From: Prochilodus magdalenae
Taxonomy: Eukaryota > Chordata > Actinopteri > Characiformes > Prochilodontidae
DNA: 64,000 bases
Assembly: GCA_024036415.1 (NCBI GenBank)
Contig: JAMWET010000765.1
Span: forward strand, 384,501 to 448,500
Direction: 5' to 3'
The notes beneath the pieces are model-generated. The model was given only the letters and a program-made list of their open reading frames with translations, was not told the origin of the DNA and searched no databases. Each line of letters opens with the position of its first letter. Positions within the stretch are counted from its first letter, which is position 1. This document shows positions 41,401 to 55,431 of this stretch, in pieces. Both the position numbers and the translations under genes were made by a program.

Positions 41401-44400
41401 GACACCATTGCAGTATTTGGTGATGGTGACGCGGTGTTATAGGCCGTCATCATAACGGTCTGTGTGCATGTAGTCCTGTGTGGTCCAGCTGTCTGACAAT
41501 AGTGCTGCACTAACAGGATGACTAATGAAGGACATCACTGTTCGCTGAATGTCTGCAGTCGTGGGTGTTGGGTCAGTCAGGTACAGAGATAAGACCCGTC
41601 CTTGCTTACGTCACATGTGCGGCCAAGCGTGAAACCTGAATCATCTGCATGTCTCACATTGTCAAACCTCCCCACCAAGTTTCACTTCTGTGCGTTAATT
41701 CCTTCTGGGTGCAGCTATTTGTTCAGGTTATCTTTGGTGATGAGTGTGTTAGCATAATGTAAACAGAACAGAACCAATCTGGAGTGAACTTTCCAGGTGA
41801 ATGCCATATATGTCACTGATTCAAATAAACAGCATAGATAAGATATTTGCTCGTTTTAGTTTGGTACGATAGGTTGGTTTTGTTATTACTCACGTTACAC
41901 GTTTCCAGTTTAGGCATCCCGAAGATTTCGCAACACAATATGATAGTATATCTGAGCTCCTGTTTGCTGTTAGGACTCTGTGTTTATTGCTTTAATTGCT
42001 TTATATAAAAATAAACATCTAAATAAAAGTTCAAGCAAAGAAAAGGCAAAGTGCTTTCGAAGAAGATCACAAATGAAATGAAGGAAATCGTTCCAAGAAA
42101 TGATCTTTTGTTTCTCCCCCAGGGTTCTGTGACCTTGATAACTGGAAACACAATCAGAAGTAGGCCATAATAATCCTACTGATTATCATCAACAGCAGAG
42201 TGCGCAGATACATGCGTTAATCTGAAAGAGGATCACCATGTTCATCCGTTTCTCATCTCCTCTCACCTAGAACAGCACGTAGAGATATTGGCCTGAAATA
42301 TGTCAAAGCCTTTGTAGAAAGCTTATCTTGTATGGCTTCTAGATAGTCACTGATGGTAAACAGGAACAACGAGGCCACTTTACAGCAAAGCAGCTTAGTC
42401 TGGTCAAATTCGTCTACCGAGTCTACCGAGTTCATCAAACTGGTGTAACAGAGCTGTATTCAGTAAGCAGGTGCCAACTTGACTGGGTCAGTAACATAAC
42501 ATGAACCATGTGCATCCACCACATTTAGATATGGTGCCATCAGGGATCGACAGAACCAGGCACAATTATCCCAAACCACCCCAGTGAAATGCTTAGAGTT
42601 GAACAGCCTTGTACTGTGTGAGAAACCTTGGGAAGTGAGCTCCTGCCCTCCAGTTTCCCCTCCCATAGAAGTAAATAACTTTGCCAGAGTGATGAAAGCT
42701 TAAGCTTTATCCACCAAGTGACATCAAGAACGTTCTATTTAGCAGACCAATCTGATCCAAGTTTAGCTGGAGTAGTAAAAACGACTTGAAGGGCAGAATG
42801 TGGATGGAAATTTTGTTTAGGCCTTTAGCAGAATCACTCACCTTCTCTTCCAATCCCTGTGGGCATTCCCTGCTGCATCTGTTAGACTTACATCAAATCC
42901 ATTTCCATACATCAAACTCTCAACGTGAACACAGCCAATGACGGTGTGTGGGGAAACTCACCTTGGTGGTTTTGGCTTTGTGGTCCTGTCTATCCGAGTC
43001 CCTGCCGCTCCTCTTCCCGGATGTAGACCTTCCCATCTGCTCCCTGCTACTGGCTCGTACCCGCTCTCTCTTCTTCTCCTTCTTCCCTCTACAAACATCA
43101 ACAGACAAACAATTAAATCCCAAAACAACAAACAAAAAAGAGCCTTGATGGTGACACTGATATTTCACCCGTCTCTTCAGAAATCAAGGAGCTTATAGTC
43201 CTGGTGTAACCACCTCTGCTCCTCTGGGATGGCTACACTAACAAGGGGGAGCATTGCTGTGAGTATTGGATCTTATGCTCCCAAAATAGAATTAGCAAGA
43301 TTAGATACTGACGGTTGGTTTAGTATCACAAACACCACTACAACTTATCCCAAAAGCTCTGGATGGTGTTTAGTCAACACTGAAAATACTCTTCCAAAGA
43401 TATAAGCTGGGTGTTATAGCCCTTTAGCTGATGTCTCACATTAGGCACCTTTGACTCATGTGCATACCATTCTATTGCGATTATACAAGCAGTGAACTGA
43501 ACTCAATCCACCCCACCCTAGGTGTGCACAACTCAACACTTGTATCAGCAATGTGACCACCTTAAACCGTCTGAATAGTAAATCAACTTATGGACACACA
43601 CTTGTTGCCTGGCCAGCCAAGCTGGATTTACCTCTTTGGTGAAGGAGACCTGGCTTTTCTTTTCGGGGATCTGGAGCGTGTCCTGCTTCTCCTTCTGTGG
43701 CATCTGCAAACACAACATATGCATCTTTTTACTTTGATACAGTACAGGAAGAGAAGGACTGTACATAAGTGAGCACAACAGAAACACAAAATAAGACCCA
43801 TGATGATGGCAATACAGACACGGACAGATCAAACACGAATGCGTTGTCAGGTTTTCAGGTTGATGCACTATACTGCCAAAAGTATTCGCTTGTCTGCCTT
43901 CACACGCATATGATCTTGAGTGACATCCTTTCTCAATCTATAGGGTTTAATATGATGTCGGCTCACCATTTGCATCCACAATGTTTAGGAATGTGTTTCC
44001 AGAAGCACATTCGTGAGGTCAGACACTAATGTGACGAGAAGGTCTGGCAGTCTCCACTCCAATTCATCTCAAAGGTGTTCTATTGGGTTGAGGTCAGGAC
44101 TCTGTGTAAGCCAGTCGAGATATCTTTATGGACCTTGCTTTGTGCACTGGTGTGCAGTCATGTTGGAACAGGAAGGGGTCGTCACCAAACTGTTCCCACA
44201 AAGTTGGGAGCATGAAATTGTCCAGCTCTTGGTCTGCTGAATAATTAAGCGTTCCTTTCACTGGAACTAAGGGCCCGAGCCCAACTTATATAAATAAATA
44301 AATAAACAAACAAACAAACACACTATAATCCCCTCTACACCAAGCTTTATTTGGCAATCAGACAAGTACCGTTCTCCTGGCAACAGCCAAACCCAGACTC

Positions 44401-47400
44401 GTCCAACAGATTGCCAGACAGAGAAGTGTGATTGGTCACTCCAGAGAGTCCAGTGGCGGCGCTTTACATCACTGCATTTGACGCTTTGTATTGCACTTGG
44501 TGATGTAAGATGCTTAGATGCAGCTGCTCGGCCATGGAAACCCCTTCCATGAAGCTCTCTACACTCTGTTCTATTCTAAAGGCCACATGAAATGAATAAT
44601 TCGAATGTGGGAATGAATACTTTTGGCAATATAGACTACATCTCAGTAACAAAAGCTTCACTAAGGCATACATCCAATCAAAACAATGCTAAAATGCTAC
44701 CATGTCATTGTAACAGGTCAGAGGTCAGTCTACATTAATGCACACCAGATCACACCGCCAGATCCATTACTCAGTGAGGTGCTCCGTTAGCACGTTTTCC
44801 TGACCTGCTGGTGCTGCGGGATCTGGGGGATCGGCCATAGCCTTTGGGAGGTGTTCTGCCCTTTTTGTCTCTTCTCCGGTCATTGGCATTATCTCCTCTC
44901 CTTGGTTTTCCATCCTTATCTTTCCGTCTATCCCTGTGACAAAGACAGGGTTGTGGCAGAACATTTAGGTTTCTACTCCAACGCTCAGTCCATGTAGATG
45001 AAGTGTTGGAACTATATTAATGAAATACAAGCAGCTGTGGTTTGTAATCAGATAGCAAGAATTAGAAATCCTTATTCGGTCTATGATGTATGATCAAGTT
45101 TAATGCACAGAAACAAAACTTTCAACTTTTCAATTCTGGTAAATCTTAGCCTTGTATGTCAATAAAACTGAGGTTGGTCTGTTCAAATCAAAGATTCTAA
45201 TTGTTCAACTAAAACATTCAGTGAGCAGTGACGTTATCCATAAGTCATCCTGTTAGTGCCAGCACCATTGGCAGACCTCTGCACCATGCAGAACTACATG
45301 CTGTTACGATGACTGTCCTTAACACTACGTCTGCTGCAGGGCAGCACCACCATGACAAAATAATCTTGTGTGGTAGTGTTTGTGACACTTTGTGGCAAAT
45401 CCTTTAATATACAGCAGAGGACCGAGTTACCGTCTGTGGTGTGTGGGTAGCTTAAGTCATAATTTCTGAATGGGGCCAGTGTGTGTGGTCTGACCTGGAA
45501 CGTGACCGTGAGCGGCTGTGTCTCCTGTCTCTGGACCGTGAGCGTCTCTTGTGCGTGCTGCGTGTGTCACTCACTCTTTGACGCGACCTCTGCGATGGCC
45601 TCCCCCTAAAATCAAATCAGACACATGATGTTCCTGTAGAGCTGGGTGTTCGACTGAATGAACTGACTCAGCTCAGCGGCTTCCCGTTCCTGTCCGACCC
45701 TCTGTGTGTGCTGTGAACTGTTGCACACCTTGCAGAGCTCAGGAAAGGCTTGAGAATCAGCCCAATCAATATGGCCGACACACGTAAAGGCAGAAATACC
45801 TAAAACCCATTTTTGGCAAAGTAGCGCTCCTCATACAGAGCTAGGCCTTTCCTGGATGCTTTTTTCGTGCATATTGCTCGTTAACACATTTCAACAACTC
45901 AATTTCATTAATGAAAGATGTTGACCATGACCCTGCCTTTTTGGAATGTGCTGTAGGCCTCAATTTTAGTAGGACGGAATCTTTACCCGAAACAATGAAG
46001 CTGATACCTTTTAAGCTGCGCCAAATTGCAATAGGAATAAAAAGAGAACATACTGTGTCCAATTCATGACAATATATTGCTCTTCTTCAGGTCAGTCACT
46101 TCTACTGTCAAAGTAACTGGCCACTGGGTGTACATGCAAACAGTGATCAAGCATCAGCGGACACTGGGGTTTGTGAAAAGTTGGGGACAAGCGATGTCTT
46201 GTTTCACATCACAGAATGAGCTTCCTAGCTCTCAATCTGAGTTGCGTGTATAGATGAAGCAGTTACTGGCTTCATGGTGACCCACAGTAAAACTTATGAG
46301 GACTGCTATTATAATTTCAAACTTTATTTATTATTAAAACCGTGGTCTATTACCATGCCTTAAAAAACTCACGTTAAATACTATACAGGTTCATTCAAAG
46401 TTAGAAACAGATGGACTTCTGTGTATCAGTACAAACACACCCGTTTGTGATGGACCAAGTCTGAGGTTTGGTCATGTTTGTGGTTGAGTGCAAAAGGAAA
46501 GGCAACTGACAATGACCATCCTGTCTGCCGACCACTCTGTGCTGATAGGCAGTAGCTACGAAAGGTGGCAACATGTCACACCTTCTGAGTCATCTTCCTG
46601 AGCACAAGCCTTTATCATTAGGGCAACTGCAAGGTCGGTTAACTATAACTAGTCTGTGAAGACTTCAGAATGCAAGAAAATGCCAGGATGTGTCTGTTTA
46701 ATGTGCTAATAGCTTTACTTAACCGGATGCCACGCATTTCTGTGGGCAAGAGGGCTGAATGTGTTCAGGAGGGTTGTATGAACTGTGACCTACACAGCTA
46801 TTAAACACATCACTGCCAGAGCTGGGTCTCTAAAAACAGCTTTCACTGAGTTGAGACACACAACCTCTGCACAGGGCACTGCTGAAGTGTAACCTGCACG
46901 GCTCTCCGTTCACATCAACAGCCTGCAGTATTTACTCTCCCTGAGTAGAAGAGAGTATCAGCTCTCCAACAGCTCTATACTCTCTGCCAGTGGTGGACAA
47001 AAGTACACAAACCATGTACTTACATTAAAATAGAGATACCCAGAGTAAAAGATTATTTCAATAAAGGTAAATGTTCCTCCCTTTAGACCTCCACTTGTGG
47101 AAAAGTACTAGAGTATTTACATTCAGATGTACTTAAGTATGGAGAGTAACAGTAGTATGGTTTATTACGGCTCTAATGTCCCATTATCATTTCTGGAACA
47201 AGACTCTTAATCAGCTCAGTGTAGGTGAGGAGACTCTAGTGTCTCTCAGTCCACTAGTCTTTAATAGAAGCTCATTAATTAGTCTGATACTGAGGTGTAT
47301 TCTAAACACTGAAGGCAAACAATCTGCATTAGCTAGAACTAGAAAATAACTTTTTGCAAACAAGCAAAATTTTGTTTTAAGATTTATTTGCAGTCTAGTT

Positions 47401-50400
47401 ACAAGTTTAATAAATAAATAAAAAAAATATATAATAATTAAATAAAGTTTAAAGCAAGTTTTTTTATTGACATAAACTAGCCAAAACAAATTTACTATAA
47501 AAGGAAATAGTGTTTGTATAAAGACACATGCCAGTCACGAGAGCATGCGTGCGTATATCTATAGTTTCTATTTAGCCACAAAGTCAGGAACAGTCTGTTT
47601 GATCTGGTCGCTGATGCTTTGATGTGTGATTGTCAGTCAGTGTTTGCATTAACCCCATTCTGCTTTAACTGCCTTCCTCCTTGATGTAGTCAAGGCCTGA
47701 AATGGACATTTCCATGGATGCTAAGAATCAATGAATAAGCTTGTTTCGTTTTGACAGGTTATGTTTTTACGCCACATAAGGAACTACAGATTGCGCATTA
47801 ATGTATGGGAGTAAAAAGTTATGAGTTTGAAAAGATATTCGAGTTTAAAATAGTGGGGTTGAAGTAAACAGTCATCCAAAATTGAAGTACTTCAGTACAG
47901 ATACACGTCAAAACTACTTAAGCACAGTGACTAATTGCATTTACTTCATTACTGTCCACCACTGCTCTTCACATAGTGCACTACTACTCAAACCGTCTAA
48001 CCTACAACTGGATCTTGCACTGTTTGGGTGGAGGTTTCGCTATTGGCCCACAATGTGCACTACATAGAGGACAAGGGAGTTTTATGAGACAGGGAGAGTA
48101 AACATGGTGAAATCAGATTTTGGGAAAAAAAGTTTTGGGAGTGTTTCTGCACACAACTTATACACATGTTGATGCAAGTTAAGTCTTAGTGTTAAACTGC
48201 TTTTAAAGATGCAGCTCCACAGGTGAGGATACACGGTGAGGTAAAAGTTCTGTCTGAGACTCACAGCATGCCAGCTTTCTAGGTCTGTGGTTTTAGCTGC
48301 GTCTTTCCTGGCGCACTGTATTGGTTATGCTGCAGCGCCACCACGCCACTAATGCTGCAACTAGGTTAGAAATGGTAGAAATCCATGTGCAACATTTCTT
48401 GAATGCAAGACACCTCACAGCAATAACACTGATGTCCGTGACCATTTTGGCCTCTATAATCATAATATAAAATATCAAATTGTATGTAGGTGTTTTTTTC
48501 ATGGACACAGAAACATTAGGTTTTGGTTGGTGGAAGATTCTCAGTCCAGCAGTGACACTGAGGTGGCCAGCAGCACTGCTGTGTCTGATCCACTCACACC
48601 AGCCCAACATACACTAACACCCCACCACCACGTCAGTGTCACTGCAGAGCTGAGAATGATCCACCACCCGCATAATATCTGCATTTTAAGAACACGACAA
48701 TAGTAATTAGAGAAACAGATTGCTCCTATATGGTCAGTGGAGCTAAAGTAAAGCTAATCCAGCTGAACTACTCCTGGAAAAGCAATAAGCTCAGTCTGGC
48801 ATACCTGTGTCTGGATCGGGAGCGTTTCCGTCGTGAGCGGGATCGTGAGCGGGAGCGGGAACGGGAATGTGAGTGAGAACGAGACCGAGATCTGGACCGG
48901 GACCTTCTGGAGTGCTTGGATCTGCTGGGAGAGTGTGTCTTGATATCGGCTGTGCACAACGGGGAACAAACGTAAACGCAAAAGCGTGTTAACATCCATT
49001 CAATGATTTCTGTGGATTTTATCAGCTCAACGGACACAAAAATGAGACACCTTGTGTGTTTAAGGTGGTAGTAAGTTTAGGCTTCTGCAGATGGCACTGC
49101 ACGAGGATGATGGGGTGATGGGATACCTGCAGGTGTAAGTGATGGGATCCATAGATTGGGAAGAGGTGGTACAGTGTCAGCCTTACCAGTGTTAGTACCA
49201 TGTGTGGAAAATGGCTCCAAGCAGATGTTAATGATTGGCTAAAAGGAGTGACTGCATTTGGGCATGCCAAAGACCATAGTGTGAAGGAAGTAGCTGAATC
49301 TGCAGGTGTATGGAAGAGTACGGTCATACGGGTCTACCAGCAGTGGCTAAAATACCAGTCTACAGGGAATTCTCGGAATTGTGCCAGGGAAGGCATCCAC
49401 CAAATCTGGACCAAATTACTAATTCTTTGATGTAAGAGCGTCTGAACATTGATGTGGCTACATCCAGAAACTTGCCAAATCCAATCGCCCGTTATTGGTG
49501 CTAGTGGAGGGATTACATGCCATTAGGTGACTCATTTTTCGTCCGATGAACTGTGTCAAGCGTGTGATCAAGTAGAATTTGGTGTGACTGTACCTGGTTC
49601 AATAGCTGCTGCAATGGTGGACTGAGCCTCTCTCACTCTCTTCATTACACTTTCCAGTTCTTTAGCTGCTGCCTGCGGCGTCATCTCTGGAGGCTTCACT
49701 ATGGCATTGTTGGAATGGTTGATCCTGAAGGCAGACATGACACAAAGATTAAAGAATTCTAAAAGAGTATATGCACAATGCAGCAAATTTCATCTTTGAG
49801 GTGATATATGTTTCAGATCATCCATATGTAACGATAAACATAAAACAAGCACATACAGAATCAAGGTACACCAAAGAATCCTTTGCTGATCTAAAACTAA
49901 TCTATAGTGCACATCTTATTCCCTCTATGGAGGTCAAATATGATAAACGTGATATTTAAAACAATCAGAAACAGACAATTATTTTGAATAATTATAAAAA
50001 CGTGTTCCTGGGCATTGTTTTTGTTAGTGCAACAAGAAACAAGCTTATTTGTGAGGTTAAACTCTAGCTAGTCACCAGGAGTGTGCAGAAGAACAAGATA
50101 ACCTATCTACATGTCATACAGCAGTGCATGGTCAGCAGGTTTCAGGACAGTGTGGTTAAAATGACATCATCTCCTCTGTTCTACTTATTGCTGAGAAGTT
50201 GAAACTTATCATCTTAGCAACATGGTCAAGGCTGCTAGACTGAGGAACAGATTGTGGACAGGAACAGCCAGTAATAATATTATTAGTAATAATATTAACA
50301 GTAATGGTTCTGTTTATCATATTGCTTAATATGCCCACTGCATGATCAAATGTGTGAGGAAACTACTGCATCCCACACCCATATGGGCTTCCTGGGTATT

Positions 50401-53314
50401 CTGTTCTACAACATGGAAATTATTCCGGAGTTGGCCCATCATTACGAGAGGGCCTGGTCCACAATAGACATTCCAATCCTGGAACAATTCCTGGAACAGG
50501 AAAGGATCTTGAATATTTGGCTTACTGGTGTCAATCATTTTAAACTTTCAGATAGCCAGCAACTTTTTTTTTTTCTCCTTTAGATGTTATTATTTTTTTT
50601 ATAATTTATTTATTCCCATTTTTATATCTTACTATCATAATTCTCATTCTTCTTTTGATGTATTTGTATTATTTTTAGATTATTAATTTTAAACTAATTT
50701 TACATAACTATTTTATTCTTACATTTTAGCTCGCTTATTTTTTTTAACCGCTTTACATTTTTAACATATTAAATGGTTTATTATCTTGGCTTCACTGTGC
50801 CCCCCCGCCCTCCCCACACTTTATGTGGTGTTTCAAGTTAGTTTACCAAATTAGGTTCAATTTTGATTTTTGTTTCTAATTCAATTAAGGTGTAAAAGCT
50901 CAACGGTACTGAAAATAAGCATTACCGTCAACGTATGTCCAGGGATATTTAAAAGTTGACTACCTGTCTGATTATTTACTGACAGTATAAATCTCTATGA
51001 AGTCTCATCGAGGCACAGAACCAATCACTCACTTTAAGGGTCTGTCTCCAAACATGACTCCATTGAAGGCGAGCGCTCTTGTGACAGACTCTTGGTTGGA
51101 AAACTCCACGAATGCAAAGCGGGTGGGTTGTGTCTCATCCCCCGCCATCCGCACAAACTTCACCTCACCAACTTGTTTGAAGAACTCCAGCAGCTGCTCG
51201 GCTGTGGTGGTCTATAGGGGGGGAAGAAGAGAGAGGTACTTAAAGCTGCTGGCAGGATATTCACATCAAATGTAGATATGCAGACTCTTTTATGTGATCT
51301 GCAGTAATGTGACACAATGAAGTTCCTTTTAGCATTAGCTGCAGTCAACATTAATAAATTTTTAATTTTTTTTTTAATTAAATTATTCATTATATAACAA
51401 TATTTACAGAAACATACAGACATTAAATGAATATACACCCTGCCGTTACACTAAACTACCTATATCTACACTCACTGCCCATCTTATCAGCTCTACTGAC
51501 CATATAGGAGCACTCTGTAGAAACTCCAGTGCTATCGGTGTTGCATCAGTGTCACTGCAGTGCTGAGAATCCACATCAAACCTGCTCTGTGGTGGTCCTG
51601 TGGGGGTCCTGACCATTGAGGAACAGGGTAATAAAGTATACAGAGAAACAGATGGACTACAGTCTGAAACTGTACAACTACAGAGGGTGCTGTATGGTCA
51701 GTGGAGCTGATGGACAATGAGCGTAAATACATGGAGGTGGTTTTACTGTTATGGCTGATGGTTATATTCATATATAGTGCCTCAGGAATCATAACAACAC
51801 TGTGTTATATAGTTTAAAAGAAACATACAGGAATCATGGCTGTGAGCTTTGCTACTACAGGTAGAACAGACAGAGATGAGACTTAAGCTGGACACCTGAG
51901 AATTTAGGTTGCCGACATATACAGTCCTCCGGATCTCGTCGATTTTGGACGGATCCACGTTCCCCATGATGGGAGGCTGTGAGGGGAGCGCACTAAGTGC
52001 TGCCACTGAGGAGTCCAGCCCAGCTGACAGCGGCCCCCGGCTAGCCAGCGGCAGACCAAGCTGAAAGCACACAGAGCAGCACACGGTAAGTGGGCACATT
52101 GAGAACAGCAATTCAGAGCCAATACCGATACAAAATCCCTGCCTTCATCAGCTTCTGTCAGGACATTCATTCTGTCATTTCAGATGCAAAGCACCTCATT
52201 AACATATACACTATATGGCCAAAAGTATTAACTCCCCCATCCAAATCACTGAATTTAGGTGTTCCAATCACTTCCATGGCCACAGGTGTATAAAACCAAG
52301 CACCTAGGCATGAAGACTGCTTCTACAGACACTAATGAAAGAATGTGTGAAAGAATGTGGGTGGAGCGGGATTTTGGGGGGGGCCTGTGTTTCAGAAGTT
52401 GGGCTCGGCCCCTTAGTTCCAGTGAAAGTAATTCTTATTGCTTCAGCAGACCAAGAGATTCTGGACAATTTCATGTTCCCGGAGACTGCGAGCCAGGCCT
52501 TCTCCTCCAACACCAGTGCCTGCCCTTACAAATGCACTTCTGGAGGAATGTTCAGAAATTCCCAAAAACACATTCCTAAACCTGGCGGAAAGCCTTCCCA
52601 GATGCATTAAAGCTGTTGTAGTTGCAAAGGGTGGATCGACATCATATTAAACCCTATGGATTAAGAAAGGGATGGCACTCAAGTTCATACATGTGTGAAG
52701 GCAGACGAGCGAATACTTTTAGCAACATAGTGTACATTCGACAATCATAGGTCTTTACTGCAATTGAGCAAACATCATCACCAAATAATCAACTATTAAA
52801 TTAGTTACCAGATAATGTAGTCTGTGACTTTAGCAATCCAAATTGATTAAGCCCAAGTACCTAGTGCTTCAGCCTAACCACAGGTGCATTATTAGCATGG
52901 TTCTGCTAATAACTTAAAGACATCAATTATGAAATTTGGTGTTTGCTTACATTCTGAAGTGGGGCAGGGCTTGGGATTGGCAGCAGTCCTCCACCGGACA
53001 TCAAGCTGGTGACCGGGGCGGCAGGCGCCAGAAGGGACAGAGCCTTGGCCTCCTCAGGGATTTTTCCTACGGGGCAAAAGTGCTGCTGTTAGAGAGAGTC
53101 ATGGAGAGCTACACCAACTTCTCCCTTCTAACTGCACACAAGAGAGAAAAGATCCATCATACATCTTAGATCTTTAACCGATCATATAAGAGTCCATCTA
53201 TCCTGTGACTAATCCAGTTAACTAGCATAGCACTTACTACCTTCATTCTATCAGGACAAGACTGTAAACATAAAGATCTTTTTTATCCACAAAACAACCA
53301 AAGAAAATGTCTCT

Positions 53315-53361
<47 letters not shown>

Positions 53362-55347
53362 GATTTAAAGATCAACACAAATGCAGAGAATGAGGTAACA
53401 CTTTATGGTATGGGTCACCTGTACTGGAAACATAATGGTCATGAACCATACGATATCAAGCATGGGCGCTTTTCTCCCTGGGGCGATCGTGTCGCAGTGT
53501 TGGAAAGGGTGTGCAACACAAGACAACCGTTCATGTTGGCTGCATCACTAATAGCACACAGAACATCAGATACAGAAGAGAAGAACATTTTAAGTGCCTT
53601 TCAAAAGTCCCTTCCCCCCAAAAAAGTGTCTGCTAAAAAAAAAAAAAAAAAAAAAATTTTCTGCCAGAATGAAAAACACGTTTCCCCTTTCTTAATCCCA
53701 GTAGGATACTTCATCAGTCTTAGTTAACAATTACTCTGTGCATGCGTTAAAGTGACCATGATCTCCAAAAATAACTGGTGTTTGAAAAAAAATTAAAAAG
53801 TGGCTTGGTTTGAGTGGCTTGAAGGAAATAAGGTGGGTGAAGAAGACAGATAGGTTGAGATGGATCTGAACATCAGTTAGTCCCAGTATAAAACTCGGCT
53901 GAACAGTGTGGTCTGCTTAAACGGCAATGCCACTGGTTTTTCTAGATTTTTAGAATTATTAAACTGATAAGACGTAAACAGCAGTCGGAGTGGTGTGATG
54001 TAAAACAGTCCATTCTAGAAAAACCCTACCAGGTCAGAATTGACCACAGCAGCGGTGAGAGGAACCAGATATTCCAATTTACATTTCTGGCATTTAGCTG
54101 AGGCTCTTCTACAGAGCACCTTACAAGGTCATTCAGTGTGGAGGCCAGTGTAGTGTTAAAAGTCCTGCCCAAGGACTCTTATTGGTGTAGCACAGCACAT
54201 AGTTACTCAGACTGGAAACTGAACTCCCACACGGGGTGGTAGCTCCCTGGCTGGTAGTGTTGTTATCCGCTGAGCCACACCAACCACAGTCTAATCGCTT
54301 AAGCAAGTTACTTACAAATTCATTACACAGACCTCAGAGGTTATATACAGTATACTATCAGTGCCCAGAGAAAAACTAGTATCTCCAAAACGGCAACTTT
54401 ACTGGAGAGGGAGAAAACCTCATTTAACTTTAATGTTCCGGCCTGCGATGGCCTTCCGCCCACTGAGCACTAGGATACGTTTCAGTACCCTCTGTGACCC
54501 AGAAGGACAAAGCGGCTTAGCAGATGAGTGAGGGAGTAATTTGAATTTCAGTGGAACCAGGCGTCCTTCCCAGCGATTTTAAGCCTTTTCTGTGGGTCCA
54601 CTGTGTGTCAAATGATGCACAAAAGTAACAATGGACAAAAATGGAGATACATGTTTTTCACTGGACAGAGATGATATGCAGATTCTGGCCTAAAGGGCAT
54701 TTTTGAATGCACTCAGTCCAGAGGAATAGATGTAGAGTGTGTAAGGCTTATTAACACCCACATAAAGCCTAATCTGTCAGAGTTACTACTGCACCATGGT
54801 CCACACTGTAATTTCGAGGTGTATTAAAACTGGGACATCAAATTAGCTGTACAAGTGACATTTGTGACCACTAGCTCCGGTCATAACAACAGCAAAGAAA
54901 TCAGAATCTGTGAGTTTCTCTACAGCCATTTCACATCAGACCACTCTGAATGAATCTGATAATCAATTCAATTAAGATTTTAATTGTTTGAGAGGCTCAA
55001 AGGAATTAAGAATTGATTAAGAATTGAATCATCAGATTCAAATCAGTAGAACTGCCCCTTAACTAAAGATACAGATAGACACTACCACCACTATAGGTGG
55101 TGGTATATTCCTCAGTCTTGGTAATGAGACTGGAATGTATGTATACCCTTCACCCTAGCAGTAAACTGAAGGTGGATTTCTGGGTATCGTAGAGGATCCT
55201 TCAGTCAGAGTGAAACCGTGACCAATTTGAAGAAGAATCAAAAGAGAGAACAAATAGACAGACAGAGAAAGAGAGAGAGTACACGGAGCGAGAAAGAGAC
55301 AGAGAGGGCTACATAAGGAGGAGGAAGAGGAGGGAGGGAGAGAGAGC

Positions 55348-55431
<84 letters not shown>

